Shown: one piece after another, positions 1 to 9,872 of the stretch
How the letters are laid out: each line of letters starts with the position of its first letter
Numbering within the stretch: position 1 is the first letter of the stretch
The notes under the pieces: generated by a model
Seen by the model: only the letters and a program-made list of their open reading frames with translations
Told to the model about the DNA's origin: nothing
The model's database searches: none
Assembly: GCF_001705435.1 (NCBI RefSeq)
Contig: NZ_MDEN01000068.1
Location: forward strand, 248,001 to 312,000
Reading direction: 5' to 3'
Length of the DNA: 64,000 bases
Source of the DNA: Pseudomonas graminis
GTDB lineage: Bacteria; Pseudomonadota; Gammaproteobacteria; Pseudomonadales; Pseudomonadaceae
Made by a program: the position numbers and the translations under genes

Positions 1-1091
1 TGCTGATCGTGGTTTTAGCGGGGGCAGCGGCTGTGCTGATGTTCCTGCTCTACGTCGTGGTGCCTGAATTGCAGGCGTTAAACGTATGGGCGCTCACCGC
101 CTCGCCGTTGGTGGTGGCGATTCTCGCGCTGGCGGCGCGGGTGCACGCCTACGGTGGCGCTCTGGATGAGTACAGGCTGCTGCAGGAGCGGTCCCGGCTG
201 GCACAGGTCGCCTGGGGGGAATGGGGGCAGCGTTACATGGCGGCCATGGCCGGTCTGGTTCTATTGCCCGAGCATTTGTCTGCGGTGGCGATGATGAAAC
301 CGCCCCACACGCCTGTCCCACACTCAGGCAAAGCCCGCCGCATCGTTGGCCTGCCGAAGGGCCAAAAGGGCCGGGCCTTGGCAGGTCTTGCCCAATTGAT
401 GGGTTCGCTGTCGACAGTGCTGGCGCCGCTGCCACCGAGTGAAAGTCTCAGTGTCACTGTCCTGACCGATGCGCCACAGGATGAGCATCCAGCACTGGCC
501 GTCGCCTGCCAGCAGCACCTGTCCGAGCTCACCCCGTCATCCACCCTCACCGGCGTCCACGTAACAAGCCAGCTCTCCTTCGCCTGGATGGAAGAAACAC
601 TTAAAACCCCACGCGACGCCGTCGACCTCATCCTCGTCGTCCAGGCCCACGGTAAAGAGGCTTACTCCGACGGACTCGCCGCGATCCTGCTGTGCGCCGA
701 CGCGGTCGCCAAAGCCCACAAGCTGCCCATCGCCGCGCGCCTGTTGCGCCCGATGCCCCTCGACGTCGATTCCCTGGAAACCGACTTCACCACTTTCCTG
801 CAGATTCAGGCCAAAGCTCGCGATGCAACAGGCGTTCTGGCCGACGGCGCCGACTGGCATCCGCAAACCACCCTATTACTGGCGGCAGCCGCGCGAGAGG
901 GTGCAGCGCTGTCGGTGGACCACCGCTGGATTCTGGAAGCCTTAAATGGCGTGCCGGGCCCCTGCGGTCCTTGGCTGCTGGCAGCCCTCGGCATCGAGAT
1001 GGCCAAGCTTGCGAAGCAACCCTTGTTGTTACTGAGCAGCGAAGACAAAGGGCGCTGGATCAATACCGTCACACCGGGAGACATCGCATGA
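1..1091 (+). CDS. T6SS-associated membrane protein of unknown function, 5' end outside window
   Basis: The reading frame is open to the left edge, so the true start lies upstream; a GTG at 9 is only the first start codon in view. The visible 360 residues begin with two hydrophobic segments (about residues 1-17 and 25-42 from the GTG), then a basic patch and a long soluble region with no motif I recognise. It ends in ATGA, overlapping tssM by 4 nt, so it is translationally coupled to the T6SS operon. Placement directly before tssM suggests an inner-membrane accessory of the secretion apparatus. This is inferred from context only; the family is not identified. Confidence 0.7.
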   Translation, partial: LIVVLAGAAAVLMFLLYVVVPELQALNVWALTASPLVVAILALAARVHAYGGALDEYRLLQERSRLAQVAWGEWGQRYMAAMAGLVLLPEHLSAVAMMKPPHTPVPHSGKARRIVGLPKGQKGRALAGLAQLMGSLSTVLAPLPPSESLSVTVLTDAPQDEHPALAVACQQHLSELTPSSTLTGVHVTSQLSFAWMEETLKTPRDAVDLILVVQAHGKEAYSDGLAAILLCADAVAKAHKLPIAARLLRPMPLDVDSLETDFTTFLQIQAKARDATGVLADGADWHPQTTLLLAAAAREGAALSVDHRWILEALNGVPGPCGPWLLAALGIEMAKLAKQPLLLLSSEDKGRWINTVTPGDIA

Positions 1092-4000
1092 AATCCATGA
1101 TCGGCAATGGCTGGCGTCGCGCGGGTGGCGCGGTATGGCTTGTCGCCTTCCCAGCGGCGCTGGGCTGGCTTGATTACACCTATGGCGCAACGGTCGGACT
1201 GACGGAGAGACATCAGCAAATCACGGTGTTCCTGTTGCTGATGGTGATCGCGCTGTTGGTGCAGACCCTTCCTCGTGCGCTGGCGCTGATGAAGGCCCGC
1301 CGCAGCGTCGAGCGGCGGCAGGGTGACGGCGTATTCCCACCGGAGGAATCGTCATCCAACCCGGAAACCAAGAAACTCCCGGGCGTCGCTGAACTCCAGG
1401 AGCACCTCGACCACCAGTACAGCGCCTTCCAGCGCACCCGCACCCGCTTCATTCTGGTCGTCGGCGAGCCCAAACAGATCGAGGCCATCGCACCAGGCCT
1501 TGCCGACGCCCAGTGGCTCGAAGGCCAGAACACCGTGCTGCTCTGGGGCGGCAGCCCGCAAACGCAGCTCTGCAAAAACGCCACCCGCTGGCACGCCGTA
1601 ACCCAGCGGCGGTGCCTGGACGGCGTGGTCTGGGCCCTTGATAAGCAGCAAAGCGCCAACGCCGCGACGATGGCCAGTGGCGTCGCCGGTTTGCAGCAAC
1701 TGGCGCGAACCCTGGGCTGGCAGTTGCCGCTGCACCTGTGGGAGGTCTGCGAGAGCAATCGGACGCAGCAAAAGCACCCACGGGGGCCCGCCGGGTCGCT
1801 GCTGCCCCCGCGCTTCAGCGGCTCGCAACTGCAGACGATATTGGCCCCCATTGACGACTCTTTGCACCAGATGGGCCTGGCCGAGCTGGCGGTCTACCCC
1901 GACCATGACTTTCTCTCACGGTTATCTTCCAACCTGAAAGCAGAGGGCATCTCGCGCTGGCGGCAGGCCCTGACGCCGTTGCTGGGCAAGTTCGCGCGGG
2001 GCGTGCCGTTGCGCGGGCTGTGGTTCAGTTTGCCGGCGCCATCGACCGAGTCCAATGGCAATCAATGGCTGGCGGGTCCGGCGTGGGCCGGCGTGCTCGC
2101 GGACACACCTCGCGACGTCCGGCGCTTGAATTGGCCCGTCACGCGCATCAGCTACGCACTGGCACTGGGTGCCGCGCTGATCTGGGCAGCAGGCCTGCTG
2201 CTGTCGTTCTCCACCCACCGCGCCCAGATCATCGACATTCAGTCGTCCCTCGCGGCCGTGCAGCCTTCGGGCAACGGCGATGAGCCGTTGCTCGCCCTCA
2301 ACGCGCTGATCCTCGAAATGGGCAGGCTGAAGGACCGAGCCCGGCGTGGCGAACCGTGGTACCAGCGCTTCGGGCTGAGCCAGAACGATGCACTGCTCGC
2401 GGCGATGTGGCCGCGCTATGTGGAGGCCAACAACCGGCTGATGCGCGACCCGGCGGCGGAGAATCTGAAGCGCCAACTGGCATGGCTGGTGGCGTCGCCC
2501 GCCGACAGTTCGCGGCGGGCGAAAGGCGCCCACAACGCTTACGTACAGCTCAAGGCCTACCTGATGATGGCCCGGCCGGAGAAAGTGGATGCGGCGTTTC
2601 TGGTGACCGCACTGGGTCATGCCGAGCCAACGAGAATGGGCGTGGCGCCGAGGTTGTGGAAAGGGCTGTCGCCCACGCTGTGGCAGTTTTACGCCGAACA
2701 GTTGGCGGCCAATCCGCAGTGGCGCATCGAGCCAGATAACGCACTGGTGGCCCAGGCGCGGCAGGTCTTGCTGGTGCAACTGGGCCAGCGCAATGGCGAA
2801 GCCAGCCTTTATCGGCAGGTGCTGGAGGCCGCCGCGAGCCACGCTCCCGATCTCGGGGTTGAGCAGATGGTCGATGACAAGGAGGCGTGGCCGCTGTTTT
2901 TCACCGAGGCGAGTGTGCCGGGGGTATTTACGCGGCAGGCGTGGGACGGGCAGGTGCGCCAGGCGATCGATGACATCGTCGAAGCCCGCCGCGAGCAGAT
3001 CGACTGGGTGCTCAGCGATCGGGAAAGCAGCGCCGTTGCCGACACCTCGCCCGAGCAGCTCAGAGCGCGCCTGACCGATCGCTATTTCCATGATTACTCC
3101 GGTGCCTGGCTTGAGTTTCTCAACAGTGTGCAATGGCGACGGGCCGACAGCCTGGCCGACGTCATCGACCAATTGACGCTGATGAGCGACGTCCGTCAGT
3201 CACCGTTGATTGCCTTCATGAACACCCTGGCCTGGCAGGGGCAGGCCGGCAATCGCAGTCAGGGGCTCAAGGACTCGCTGGTGCAGTCGGCGCAGAAGCT
3301 GATGGGCAGCGAACGCTCGACCCGGGTGTCTGCCATCAGCCAGCAGCTCGACACGCCGGCCGGGCCGCTGGATCCGACCTTCGGCCCGCTGCTGGGGTTG
3401 TTGGGCAAGGACCCGGAAGGCAAGGGCAGTGATGACGACCTCAGCCTGCAGGCGTTCCTGACCCGCGTGACCCGGGTGCGCCTGAAGTTGCAGCAGGTCA
3501 GTCACGCCGCCGATCCCCAGGGGATGACCCAGGCCATGGCGCAGACGGTGTTCCAGGGCAAGAACATCGACCTCACCGACACCCGCGCCTACGGCGAGCT
3601 GCTCGCGGCCAGTCTCGGCGAGGAGTGGGACGGCGTGGCCCACGCGCTGTTTGTCCAGCCGCTGGATCAGGCCTGGCGCAAGGTGCTCGAGCCATCAACG
3701 GTGGCCCTCAACCGGCAATGGCAGCAAGGCGTTGTGGATGAATGGGACCAGGCGTTCCTCGGTCGCTACCCTTTTGCCGCCACCGGCAGCGACGCCTCGT
3801 TGCCGATGCTGGGCAAAATGATTCGGGCGGATTCAGGGCGTATCGAGCAGTTCCTCCAGCGCGAGCTGACCGGCGTGTTGCGCAAGGACGGCGGTCGCTG
3901 GGGGGTGGACCCGGCCCACGGCCAGGGCCTGCTGATCAACCCGAAAATTTCTCGCGGCCGTCAATCAGCTCAGCCACCTGGCCGACGTGCTCTACACCGA

Positions 4001-4457
4001 CGGGGGCATGGGCATCAGCTTCGAGCTGCAGGGCAAGGCGGTGCGCGACGTGGTGCAGACCACCTTCGTGCTCAACGGCGCGCGGCATCAGTACTTCAAT
4101 CAGAAAGAGAGTTGGCAGCGATTTGCCTGGCCAGGCAGCAGCGATTACCCCGGCGCCAGCCTGACCTGGACCAGCGTGCGCAGCGGCGAGCGTTTGTATG
4201 GCGACTTTCAGGGCGCCTGGGGGCTGATCCGTTTGCTGGACACCGCCACCGTCAACGCACTGGACGACAGTGACAGCCGCTACCGCATCACGGTGCCGGC
4301 GCCGGATGGCCTGGACCTGACCTGGCACATGCGCACCGAGCTGGGCGCGGGACCGATGAGCCTGCTGGCGTTGCGCAATTTCAAACTGCCGCGACAGATC
4401 TTCCTCAACGGGATCGCCAGCGCACCAACGTCATCGCGCGCCGAGGTGATGGAATGA
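1088..4457 (+). pseudogene. tssM: T6SS membrane-complex protein TssM (IcmF/VasK), frameshifted
   Basis: TssM is the large inner-membrane subunit that, with TssL and TssJ, forms the T6SS trans-envelope complex. The frame opening at ATG 1088 has an N-terminal hydrophobic segment, a cytoplasmic region, a third membrane segment near residues 360-375 (ALALGAALIWAAGLLLSF) and a long periplasmic part. At 3944-3947 an AAAA run sends the frame out of phase; removing one A restores a typical TssM C-terminus that continues to the TGA at 4455-4457 (restored length about 1122 residues, normal for the family). The cytoplasmic region lacks a Walker A motif (VVGEPKQIEAI stands where GxxxxGKT would be), as in some family members. 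It overlaps tssA by 4 nt (ATGA). The choice between true mutation and sequencing error is open. Confidence 0.85.
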
Positions 4458-6064
4458 GCCTGCAAACGTTGATCGCCACGACGCTGGGTGAGCGCGACGC
4501 GGTGGGCCTCGCCAGGGCCCAGGCTGAACACTGGACAGCGTTGCTGGCACCGATCAGTGCCGAGTCTGCCGTGGGTCAGGACCCCGGCTATGACGATGAT
4601 TTCCAGAGCATGCGCGAGGAGGTCAACAAACTTTCCGGAGCGGACGCCGATCGGGTCGGCTCTCTGGCGGAAAAGCTGCTCAAAGTCACGTGCAAGGACC
4701 TGCGCGTGCTCACCTATTACCTGTGGGCGCGCCTGCAGCGGGACGGCGAGTCCGGGCTGGCGGAAAGCCTGAACCTCCTGGCCGCGATCATCGAACGCTA
4801 CAGCGCCGACGTGCTGCCGGCGCGTCCCAACAGTCGCAAGGTAGCGCTGGAGTGGCTGGCGAGCGCCAAGGTGCTGGACAGCCTCACGCTGTACCCGGAA
4901 GTGGTGAAAGCCGAGGCCGAGCGCACAGTCGCCGCGCTCGCCTGGCTGGATCAGGTGCTGCAAGGCTGGCCTGCGCAACAACGCCCGGAACTGGGCGCGC
5001 TGTACGCGGCGCTGTCGGCACGGCTGGCCCAGTCCGGCGGACTCGACGCCGTGGTGCCGCAGTTCAGCGCCAGCCATGACGCTGCGAATCCTCAGGCCAC
5101 CCAACACGCCGCCACCCCTGGCGTCGGCCCCGCGCCAAATACCATCCGCTCTGGCCGTGATCTGCTGGACAACGGCCGCACGCTGGCCAGCTATCTGCGC
5201 GAACAACCCCAGGGCTGGCTGGCGGCCCATCGGCTGATGAAAAGCCTTCGCTGGGACACCGTGCACCAGTCGCCGCCCCACGACGCGAGTGGCCGAACAC
5301 GATTGGCACCGCCCCGGGGCGAATACCGCGCGCAGCTCAAACGGCTGTACCTGCAACAGAGCTGGAACGAGTTGCTCGATCAGGTGGAGCGCATGTTCGC
5401 CGAGGGCGTAAACCATTTCTGGCTCGACCTGCAGTGGTTTCTGTATCAGGCGCTGAGCCGGCAACCTGCGCCATTCGAGGGCTGGGCGCGGATCGTCAAG
5501 GAGGACCTGGGCCTGCTGCTCGAGCGCCTGCCGGGCCTCGAAACATTGTGCTGGGACGACGGCTCGGCCTTTGCCGATGAGACCACCCGCGAGTGGATCG
5601 AACAGCACGTCAGCACCCAAGGCGCTGCTGCCTGGTTGCCCGCGCCGGCCGCGTCCAACCCAGACGACGCCGACATTCTGGCCCTCGAAAGCGAGGCGCT
5701 GGCCCAGGCCGACCGCGACGGCGTCGAGGTGGCGCTGGCCTGGCTCGACACGCGCCCCGATATTCACAGCGGCCGGCAGCGCTGGCTGCTGCGCCTGCTG
5801 ATGGCGCGGGTCGCCGAGCAGTACGGCAAAAGCGAGCTGGCGTTGCACCTGCTCGGCGAACTGGACGCCACGGCCCAGCGCCATGTCCTGGCCCAGTGGG
5901 AGCCGGCGCGGGTGTTCGAAGTCAAGGCGCGCTTGCTCAAGCTGCTGCGCCTCAAAGCCCAGCGCAGCGACGCCGACAAGGCTGCGCTGAGCAAACGCAT
6001 GGAGCCGCTGCTGGCGGCTCTGGTGGCCATGGACCCGGTCCGCGCAGCAGTGCTGTGCGGCTGA
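4454..6064 (+). CDS. tssA: T6SS baseplate/sheath-assembly protein TssA
   Basis: TssA caps and coordinates baseplate, tail tube and sheath assembly. The protein has 536 residues and starts at an ATG overlapping the tssM stop. Residues about 5-140 form the ImpA N-terminal domain (DPGYDDDFQSMREEVNKLSG, then VTCKDLRVLTYYLWARL and YSADVLPARPNSRKVALEWL). A middle linker and a helical C-terminal domain with WFLYQALSRQ and LALHLLGELD follow, as in long-form TssA proteins. The frame is intact. It sits between tssM and tssF, with a 22-nt gap to tssF. Confidence 0.92.
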   Translation: MSLQTLIATTLGERDAVGLARAQAEHWTALLAPISAESAVGQDPGYDDDFQSMREEVNKLSGADADRVGSLAEKLLKVTCKDLRVLTYYLWARLQRDGESGLAESLNLLAAIIERYSADVLPARPNSRKVALEWLASAKVLDSLTLYPEVVKAEAERTVAALAWLDQVLQGWPAQQRPELGALYAALSARLAQSGGLDAVVPQFSASHDAANPQATQHAATPGVGPAPNTIRSGRDLLDNGRTLASYLREQPQGWLAAHRLMKSLRWDTVHQSPPHDASGRTRLAPPRGEYRAQLKRLYLQQSWNELLDQVERMFAEGVNHFWLDLQWFLYQALSRQPAPFEGWARIVKEDLGLLLERLPGLETLCWDDGSAFADETTREWIEQHVSTQGAAAWLPAPAASNPDDADILALESEALAQADRDGVEVALAWLDTRPDIHSGRQRWLLRLLMARVAEQYGKSELALHLLGELDATAQRHVLAQWEPARVFEVKARLLKLLRLKAQRSDADKAALSKRMEPLLAALVAMDPVRAAVLCG

Positions 6065-6086
6065 CACTCACAACCAGGAGGTTGCT

Positions 6087-7856
6087 TTGAACACGGACAA
6101 TCTGACCCTGCGCTATTTCGATGCCGAAATGCGCTACCTGCGCGAGGCCGGCAAGGAGTTCGCCCAGGCGTTTCCCGACCGCGCCGCCTCGCTGAATCTG
6201 GACAAGCCCGGCGCCCACGATCCCTACGTCGAACGGCTGTTCGAAGGCTTCGCGTTCCTGATGGGGCGCCTGCGAGAGAAGCTCGACGACGACTTGCCGG
6301 AGCTGACCGAAGGCCTGGTCAGCCTGCTGTGGCCCCATTACCTGCGCACGATCCCCTCGCTGTCGATCGTCGAGTTGCAGCCCGACGTGCACCAGATGAA
6401 GCAGAGCGAGGAGGTCGCGACGGGCTTTGAAATTCAGTCGCAACCCATCGGCCCTCAGCGCACGCGCTGCAGTTACACCACCACCCAAGCGGTGACCCTG
6501 CGTCCGCTGGCGCTGGATTCGGTGCGCCTGGCCCAGGAGCCGGACGGCCGCTCGCTGATCCGCCTGCGTTTTTCCTGCGGTGCGCTGAGCCATTGGGGCC
6601 AGCTGGACTTGCGCCGCATCCCGCTGTACCTCAACGCCACGCCGGCGGTGGCCAACGCGCTGCACCACGCGCTGACCCTGGGCACCCAGGCCCTCTACGT
6701 GCGTCAGCCCGGGGACGCCCAACGTAAACCGCTGCAGGGGCGTTTCACGCCCAAGGGCTTCAGCGATGAAGACCGGCTCTGGCCCAAGGGCGACAGCGCC
6801 TTCAGCGGCTATCAGTTGCTGCTGGAGTACTTCAGTTTTCGCGAGAAATTCATGTTCGTCACCTTGCACGGGCTCGAGAACATGAGCATCGCGCCGGACG
6901 CGCCGTGGTTCGAGCTCGAGGTCGTGCTGAGTCAGGCGTGGCCCCACGGGCTTGCCCTGAGCGCGGAACAGATTCGCCTGCACGCCGTGCCGGTGATTAA
7001 TCTGTTCCCGCTGGAGGCCGACCCGCTGTCCCTGGACCCTCTGCAGACCGACTATCTATTGCGGCCGATGCGTCTGCAGGACGGCCACACCGAGATCTAT
7101 TCGGTCGACCGGGTGACAGCGTCCCGGGGTTCCGGGCGGGAAGCCTACGTGCCGTTTTCCAGCTTCCGGCACAAGGGCGGCATGCTCCGCGACGAGGCGC
7201 CCGAGCGTTATTTCCACACCCGCCTCAAGCGCGCAGCGAACGGGCTGCATGACACCTGGCTGATACTCGGCGGAGAGGGCGCCGACGTCGATCGGCTCGC
7301 CGAGCGCGCGTGTCTGTCCCTGCGGCTCACTGGCACCAACGGCCAGTTGCCGCGAAAAGCGCTGCAAAGCACGATCCTCGACACGCCGTTGCACGCCACC
7401 CAGGCAGGCCTGCGGGTGCGCAATCTGTGTGCGCCGACCCTGCCGTGCTACCCGCCGAGTCGCGACCGTTTTCACTGGCGAGTATTGAGCCACCTGGGCT
7501 CGAACTTCCTGCCGATGCTCGACAGCGCCGAAGTGCTGCGCGGCACCCTGGCGCTGTACGACTGGACCGGCAGCGAGCTCAATCGCCGGCGTCTGGAGGC
7601 CATCGTCGACGTCCGTCACCACCTCGTTCAGCGCTTCGAAAAAGGCTTTCTCCTGCGCGGGGTGGACATCGAAGTCACCCTCGACGCCAACGGTTTTGCC
7701 GGCGAGGGCGACATCTGCCTGTTCGGCGAAATGCTCAACCGGTTCTTCGCGCTGTACGCCGACATCCACCTGTTCACCCAGATCACCCTGATCCTGCAAC
7801 CGACCGGGAGGAGCCTGCGATGGAGCGAAAACCACAGCCAGCGGATTCCAGGTTAA
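6087..7856 (+). CDS. tssF: T6SS baseplate protein TssF (VasA/ImpG)
   Basis: TssF is a baseplate wedge component that works with TssG, TssE and TssK. The protein has 589 residues. It begins at TTG 6087; the start is decided by a strong AGGAGG at 6076-6081, five bases upstream, and by the family-typical opening TDNLTLRYFDAEMRYLREAG. Family landmarks include DPYVERLFEGFAFLMGRLREKLDDD near residues 45-70 and FGEMLNRFFALYADIHLFTQ near the C-terminus. The last 37 nt overlap tssG. No disruption was seen. Confidence 0.93.
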   Translation: MNTDNLTLRYFDAEMRYLREAGKEFAQAFPDRAASLNLDKPGAHDPYVERLFEGFAFLMGRLREKLDDDLPELTEGLVSLLWPHYLRTIPSLSIVELQPDVHQMKQSEEVATGFEIQSQPIGPQRTRCSYTTTQAVTLRPLALDSVRLAQEPDGRSLIRLRFSCGALSHWGQLDLRRIPLYLNATPAVANALHHALTLGTQALYVRQPGDAQRKPLQGRFTPKGFSDEDRLWPKGDSAFSGYQLLLEYFSFREKFMFVTLHGLENMSIAPDAPWFELEVVLSQAWPHGLALSAEQIRLHAVPVINLFPLEADPLSLDPLQTDYLLRPMRLQDGHTEIYSVDRVTASRGSGREAYVPFSSFRHKGGMLRDEAPERYFHTRLKRAANGLHDTWLILGGEGADVDRLAERACLSLRLTGTNGQLPRKALQSTILDTPLHATQAGLRVRNLCAPTLPCYPPSRDRFHWRVLSHLGSNFLPMLDSAEVLRGTLALYDWTGSELNRRRLEAIVDVRHHLVQRFEKGFLLRGVDIEVTLDANGFAGEGDICLFGEMLNRFFALYADIHLFTQITLILQPTGRSLRWSENHSQRIPG

Positions 7857-8911
7857 GACTCGTCGAATGGCTCGATGCCGTGCAGGGTCGGGTGGCAGAG
7901 GCGAGCGTCTACCGTTTCTGCCAGTTGCTGGAAAGCGCTGCGCCCGGCCAGCCGTCGTTGGGCAGCACGGAAAACCCGAAGGATGATCTGGTGCGTTTCC
8001 GGCCTGACCCCGGCATGGGCTTTCCGGCCAGTGAGCTCAAAGCCGTGGAGTGGTCGTCTGAGGATCAGCCACTGCCCGCGACCGTGCGCACCCGCTTGCT
8101 CGGCCTCTATGGCGTGGATTCGCCGCTGCCGACGCGCTACCTCGACGACATCGCGCAAAAGCGGGAAGGCCACGAGGCGCTGGAGGGGTTTCTCGACATC
8201 TTCAGCCATCGGGTCTTCACCCAGTTTTACCGGATCTGGCGCAAGTATTCGTACCCGGCGTCGTTCTCGCCCGCTGGCGCCGACCCGACCTCGCAATGCC
8301 TGTTCGGGCTGATCGGGCTGGGCATCCCCGGCACGGCAAAACGTATCGCCACGCCGCTGTCGCGCTTTCTGGCGCTGCTCGGGGTGATGCGTTTGCCGAC
8401 CCGCAATGCCGAGGGCATTTCGGCGCTGGTGCATTTGCTGGCGTCTCAGACCCGGGTGTCGATCGCGCCGCACTGGCCGCGAAACATCGCCCTCGCCACG
8501 CCGGCCAGCCTGTCCTCCGCACGGCCGGTGAACCTGTCCCAGGGCACGCCGCTGGGCAGCGTCGGTCGCGACGTCAACAGCGAACTGTTGCTGACACTGT
8601 TCACCGCCGACCACGACGAGGCGCGGGAATGGCTGCCCGGCGGCGGCTTGCACAGCGACCTGCGGGTGCTGCTGCAGGTGTATCTGGGCTGGCGCTGTAC
8701 GGCGCGGTTGCGCTTGTCGCTGCCGATTGATTGCCTGCCGGTGTCAGCGCTGAGCGGACGCGGCGTGCTGCTGGGCATGACTGCTGGGCTCGGGTTGAAG
8801 GCCCGCGCTGCCGGGGAAAACGACACGATCACTATCCATTTGGGCCGTTATCAGGGGCTCCACCTCAACCCTCAGGAAAGAGAAACCACCCATGTCGCCT
8901 ATGATTTTTAG
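7820..8911 (+). CDS. tssG: T6SS baseplate protein TssG (VasB/ImpH)
   Basis: The protein has 363 residues. ATG 7820 is chosen because GGGAGGAG (7805-7812) lies upstream and because the product then opens with residues usual for TssG; a longer frame exists upstream but only as a shadow inside tssF. It contains FCQLLESAAPG, VRFRPDPGMGFPASEL and FGLIGLGIPGT, all typical of the family. TssG pairs with TssF in the baseplate wedge. It overlaps tssF by 37 nt and tssJ by 20 nt, and the frame is intact. Confidence 0.92.
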   Translation: MERKPQPADSRLRLVEWLDAVQGRVAEASVYRFCQLLESAAPGQPSLGSTENPKDDLVRFRPDPGMGFPASELKAVEWSSEDQPLPATVRTRLLGLYGVDSPLPTRYLDDIAQKREGHEALEGFLDIFSHRVFTQFYRIWRKYSYPASFSPAGADPTSQCLFGLIGLGIPGTAKRIATPLSRFLALLGVMRLPTRNAEGISALVHLLASQTRVSIAPHWPRNIALATPASLSSARPVNLSQGTPLGSVGRDVNSELLLTLFTADHDEAREWLPGGGLHSDLRVLLQVYLGWRCTARLRLSLPIDCLPVSALSGRGVLLGMTAGLGLKARAAGENDTITIHLGRYQGLHLNPQERETTHVAYDF

Positions 8912-9428
8912 AACGTTGACCCTCTGCGCCTTCGGGCTCCTCGTCAGCGGCTGCGGGGTCACGCAAAGCGTGTCGGACTCCACCGCATCAATGACCAGGG
9001 CGATCTTCTACAAACAGGTCAGAACACTGCGTCTGGACTTCGACGGCCGCCAGGCCCTGAACACCGAAGGCACGGACATGCGCGCCTTGTCGGTGCCGGT
9101 GATGGTGCGGGTGTACCAGCTGCGCGACGGCAAATCGGCAAGCAAAGCCACCTACGACGACCTGCTGCGGGACGCCGACCGCCTGCTCGGCGCTGACCTG
9201 CTGGATCAGCGCTCACTGGTGATCAAGCCGGGGGAGGGGGCGCAGCTGGATGTGCCGCTGGACGAAAACGCCGGGGTGGTCGCCGTCGTCGGGTTGTTCC
9301 GCGAGCCCGATTCACAGGCCAACGACTGGCGCATGCTGCTCAACCGCGACGACCTCGACCCGGACCGGCCACGGGTTATCGAACTGGGGGAAAGCCGGCT
9401 GACGCTGCGCCCCCTGGCCGAGGGTTGA
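8892..9428 (+). CDS. tssJ: T6SS outer-membrane lipoprotein TssJ (VasD/SciN)
   Basis: TssJ is the outer-membrane lipoprotein that anchors TssM. The protein has 178 residues with a type II signal peptide ending in the lipobox LVSGC (Cys21). The residue after Cys21 is Gly, not Asp, consistent with export to the outer membrane. The mature part shows the TssJ beta-sandwich pattern, including VPVMVRVYQLRDGKSA and VVAVVGLFREP. It starts inside the end of tssG (20-nt overlap), so translation is probably coupled. Confidence 0.92.
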   Translation: MSPMIFRTLTLCAFGLLVSGCGVTQSVSDSTASMTRAIFYKQVRTLRLDFDGRQALNTEGTDMRALSVPVMVRVYQLRDGKSASKATYDDLLRDADRLLGADLLDQRSLVIKPGEGAQLDVPLDENAGVVAVVGLFREPDSQANDWRMLLNRDDLDPDRPRVIELGESRLTLRPLAEG

Positions 9429-9431
9429 GCC

Positions 9432-9872
9432 ATGACCGAGCTCAACCCGTCGCTCTACTAAACCCTGCTGCAGAATTTCACCGGTGAACTCGATCTGGCC
9501 CGGGTGGCGGAGGACGACCAGTACGTGCTCTCGGTGCTGGACAACCTGCAGCGCATTCTCAACAGCCGCGCGGGCACCCTCGCGCACCTGCCCGATTACG
9601 GCCTGCCGGACATGGGCACCGTGCTCGAAGGCTTGCCGTCTGCCGCCCATGGACTGATGCGGACCATCGCCGACACGCTGCTCAAATACGAGCCGCGCCT
9701 GCTGTCGCTGCACATTGAGCTGTTGCCGCAGACCGAACCGGGCCATCTGGTCTACGCCCTCGACGCGACGCTGGAAGGCGAGCGCATCGCGACGTTCGGC
9801 ACGACGTTGAGCCCGGAGGGAAGGGCGGTGGTGCGTCATCTCAAGCGCCATGATGTGCGGGCCCTCCCGTGA
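9432..9872 (+). pseudogene. tssE: T6SS baseplate protein TssE (gp25-like), nonsense mutation at codon 10
   Basis: TssE is the gp25-like baseplate protein essential for sheath polymerisation. The frame from ATG 9432 reads MTELNPSLY, then TAA at 9459-9461 where a sense codon is expected, then continues in frame as TLLQNFTGELDL and the conserved RILNSRAGTLAHLPDYGLPD. The stop is a single codon with no indel. A GTG at 9504 could restart translation (122 residues) but would remove the first 24 residues and has no clear ribosome site. The end overlaps the next gene by 4 nt. Possible explanations are a real null allele, rescue by internal initiation, or a base-call error. Confidence 0.85.

Noticed and set aside
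3930..3990. Programmed ribosomal frameshifting in tssM at AAAATTT.
   Set aside because: Restoration needs a +1 shift, and no known slippery codon, stop codon or stimulatory structure is at the site; TssM is not known to use frameshifting.
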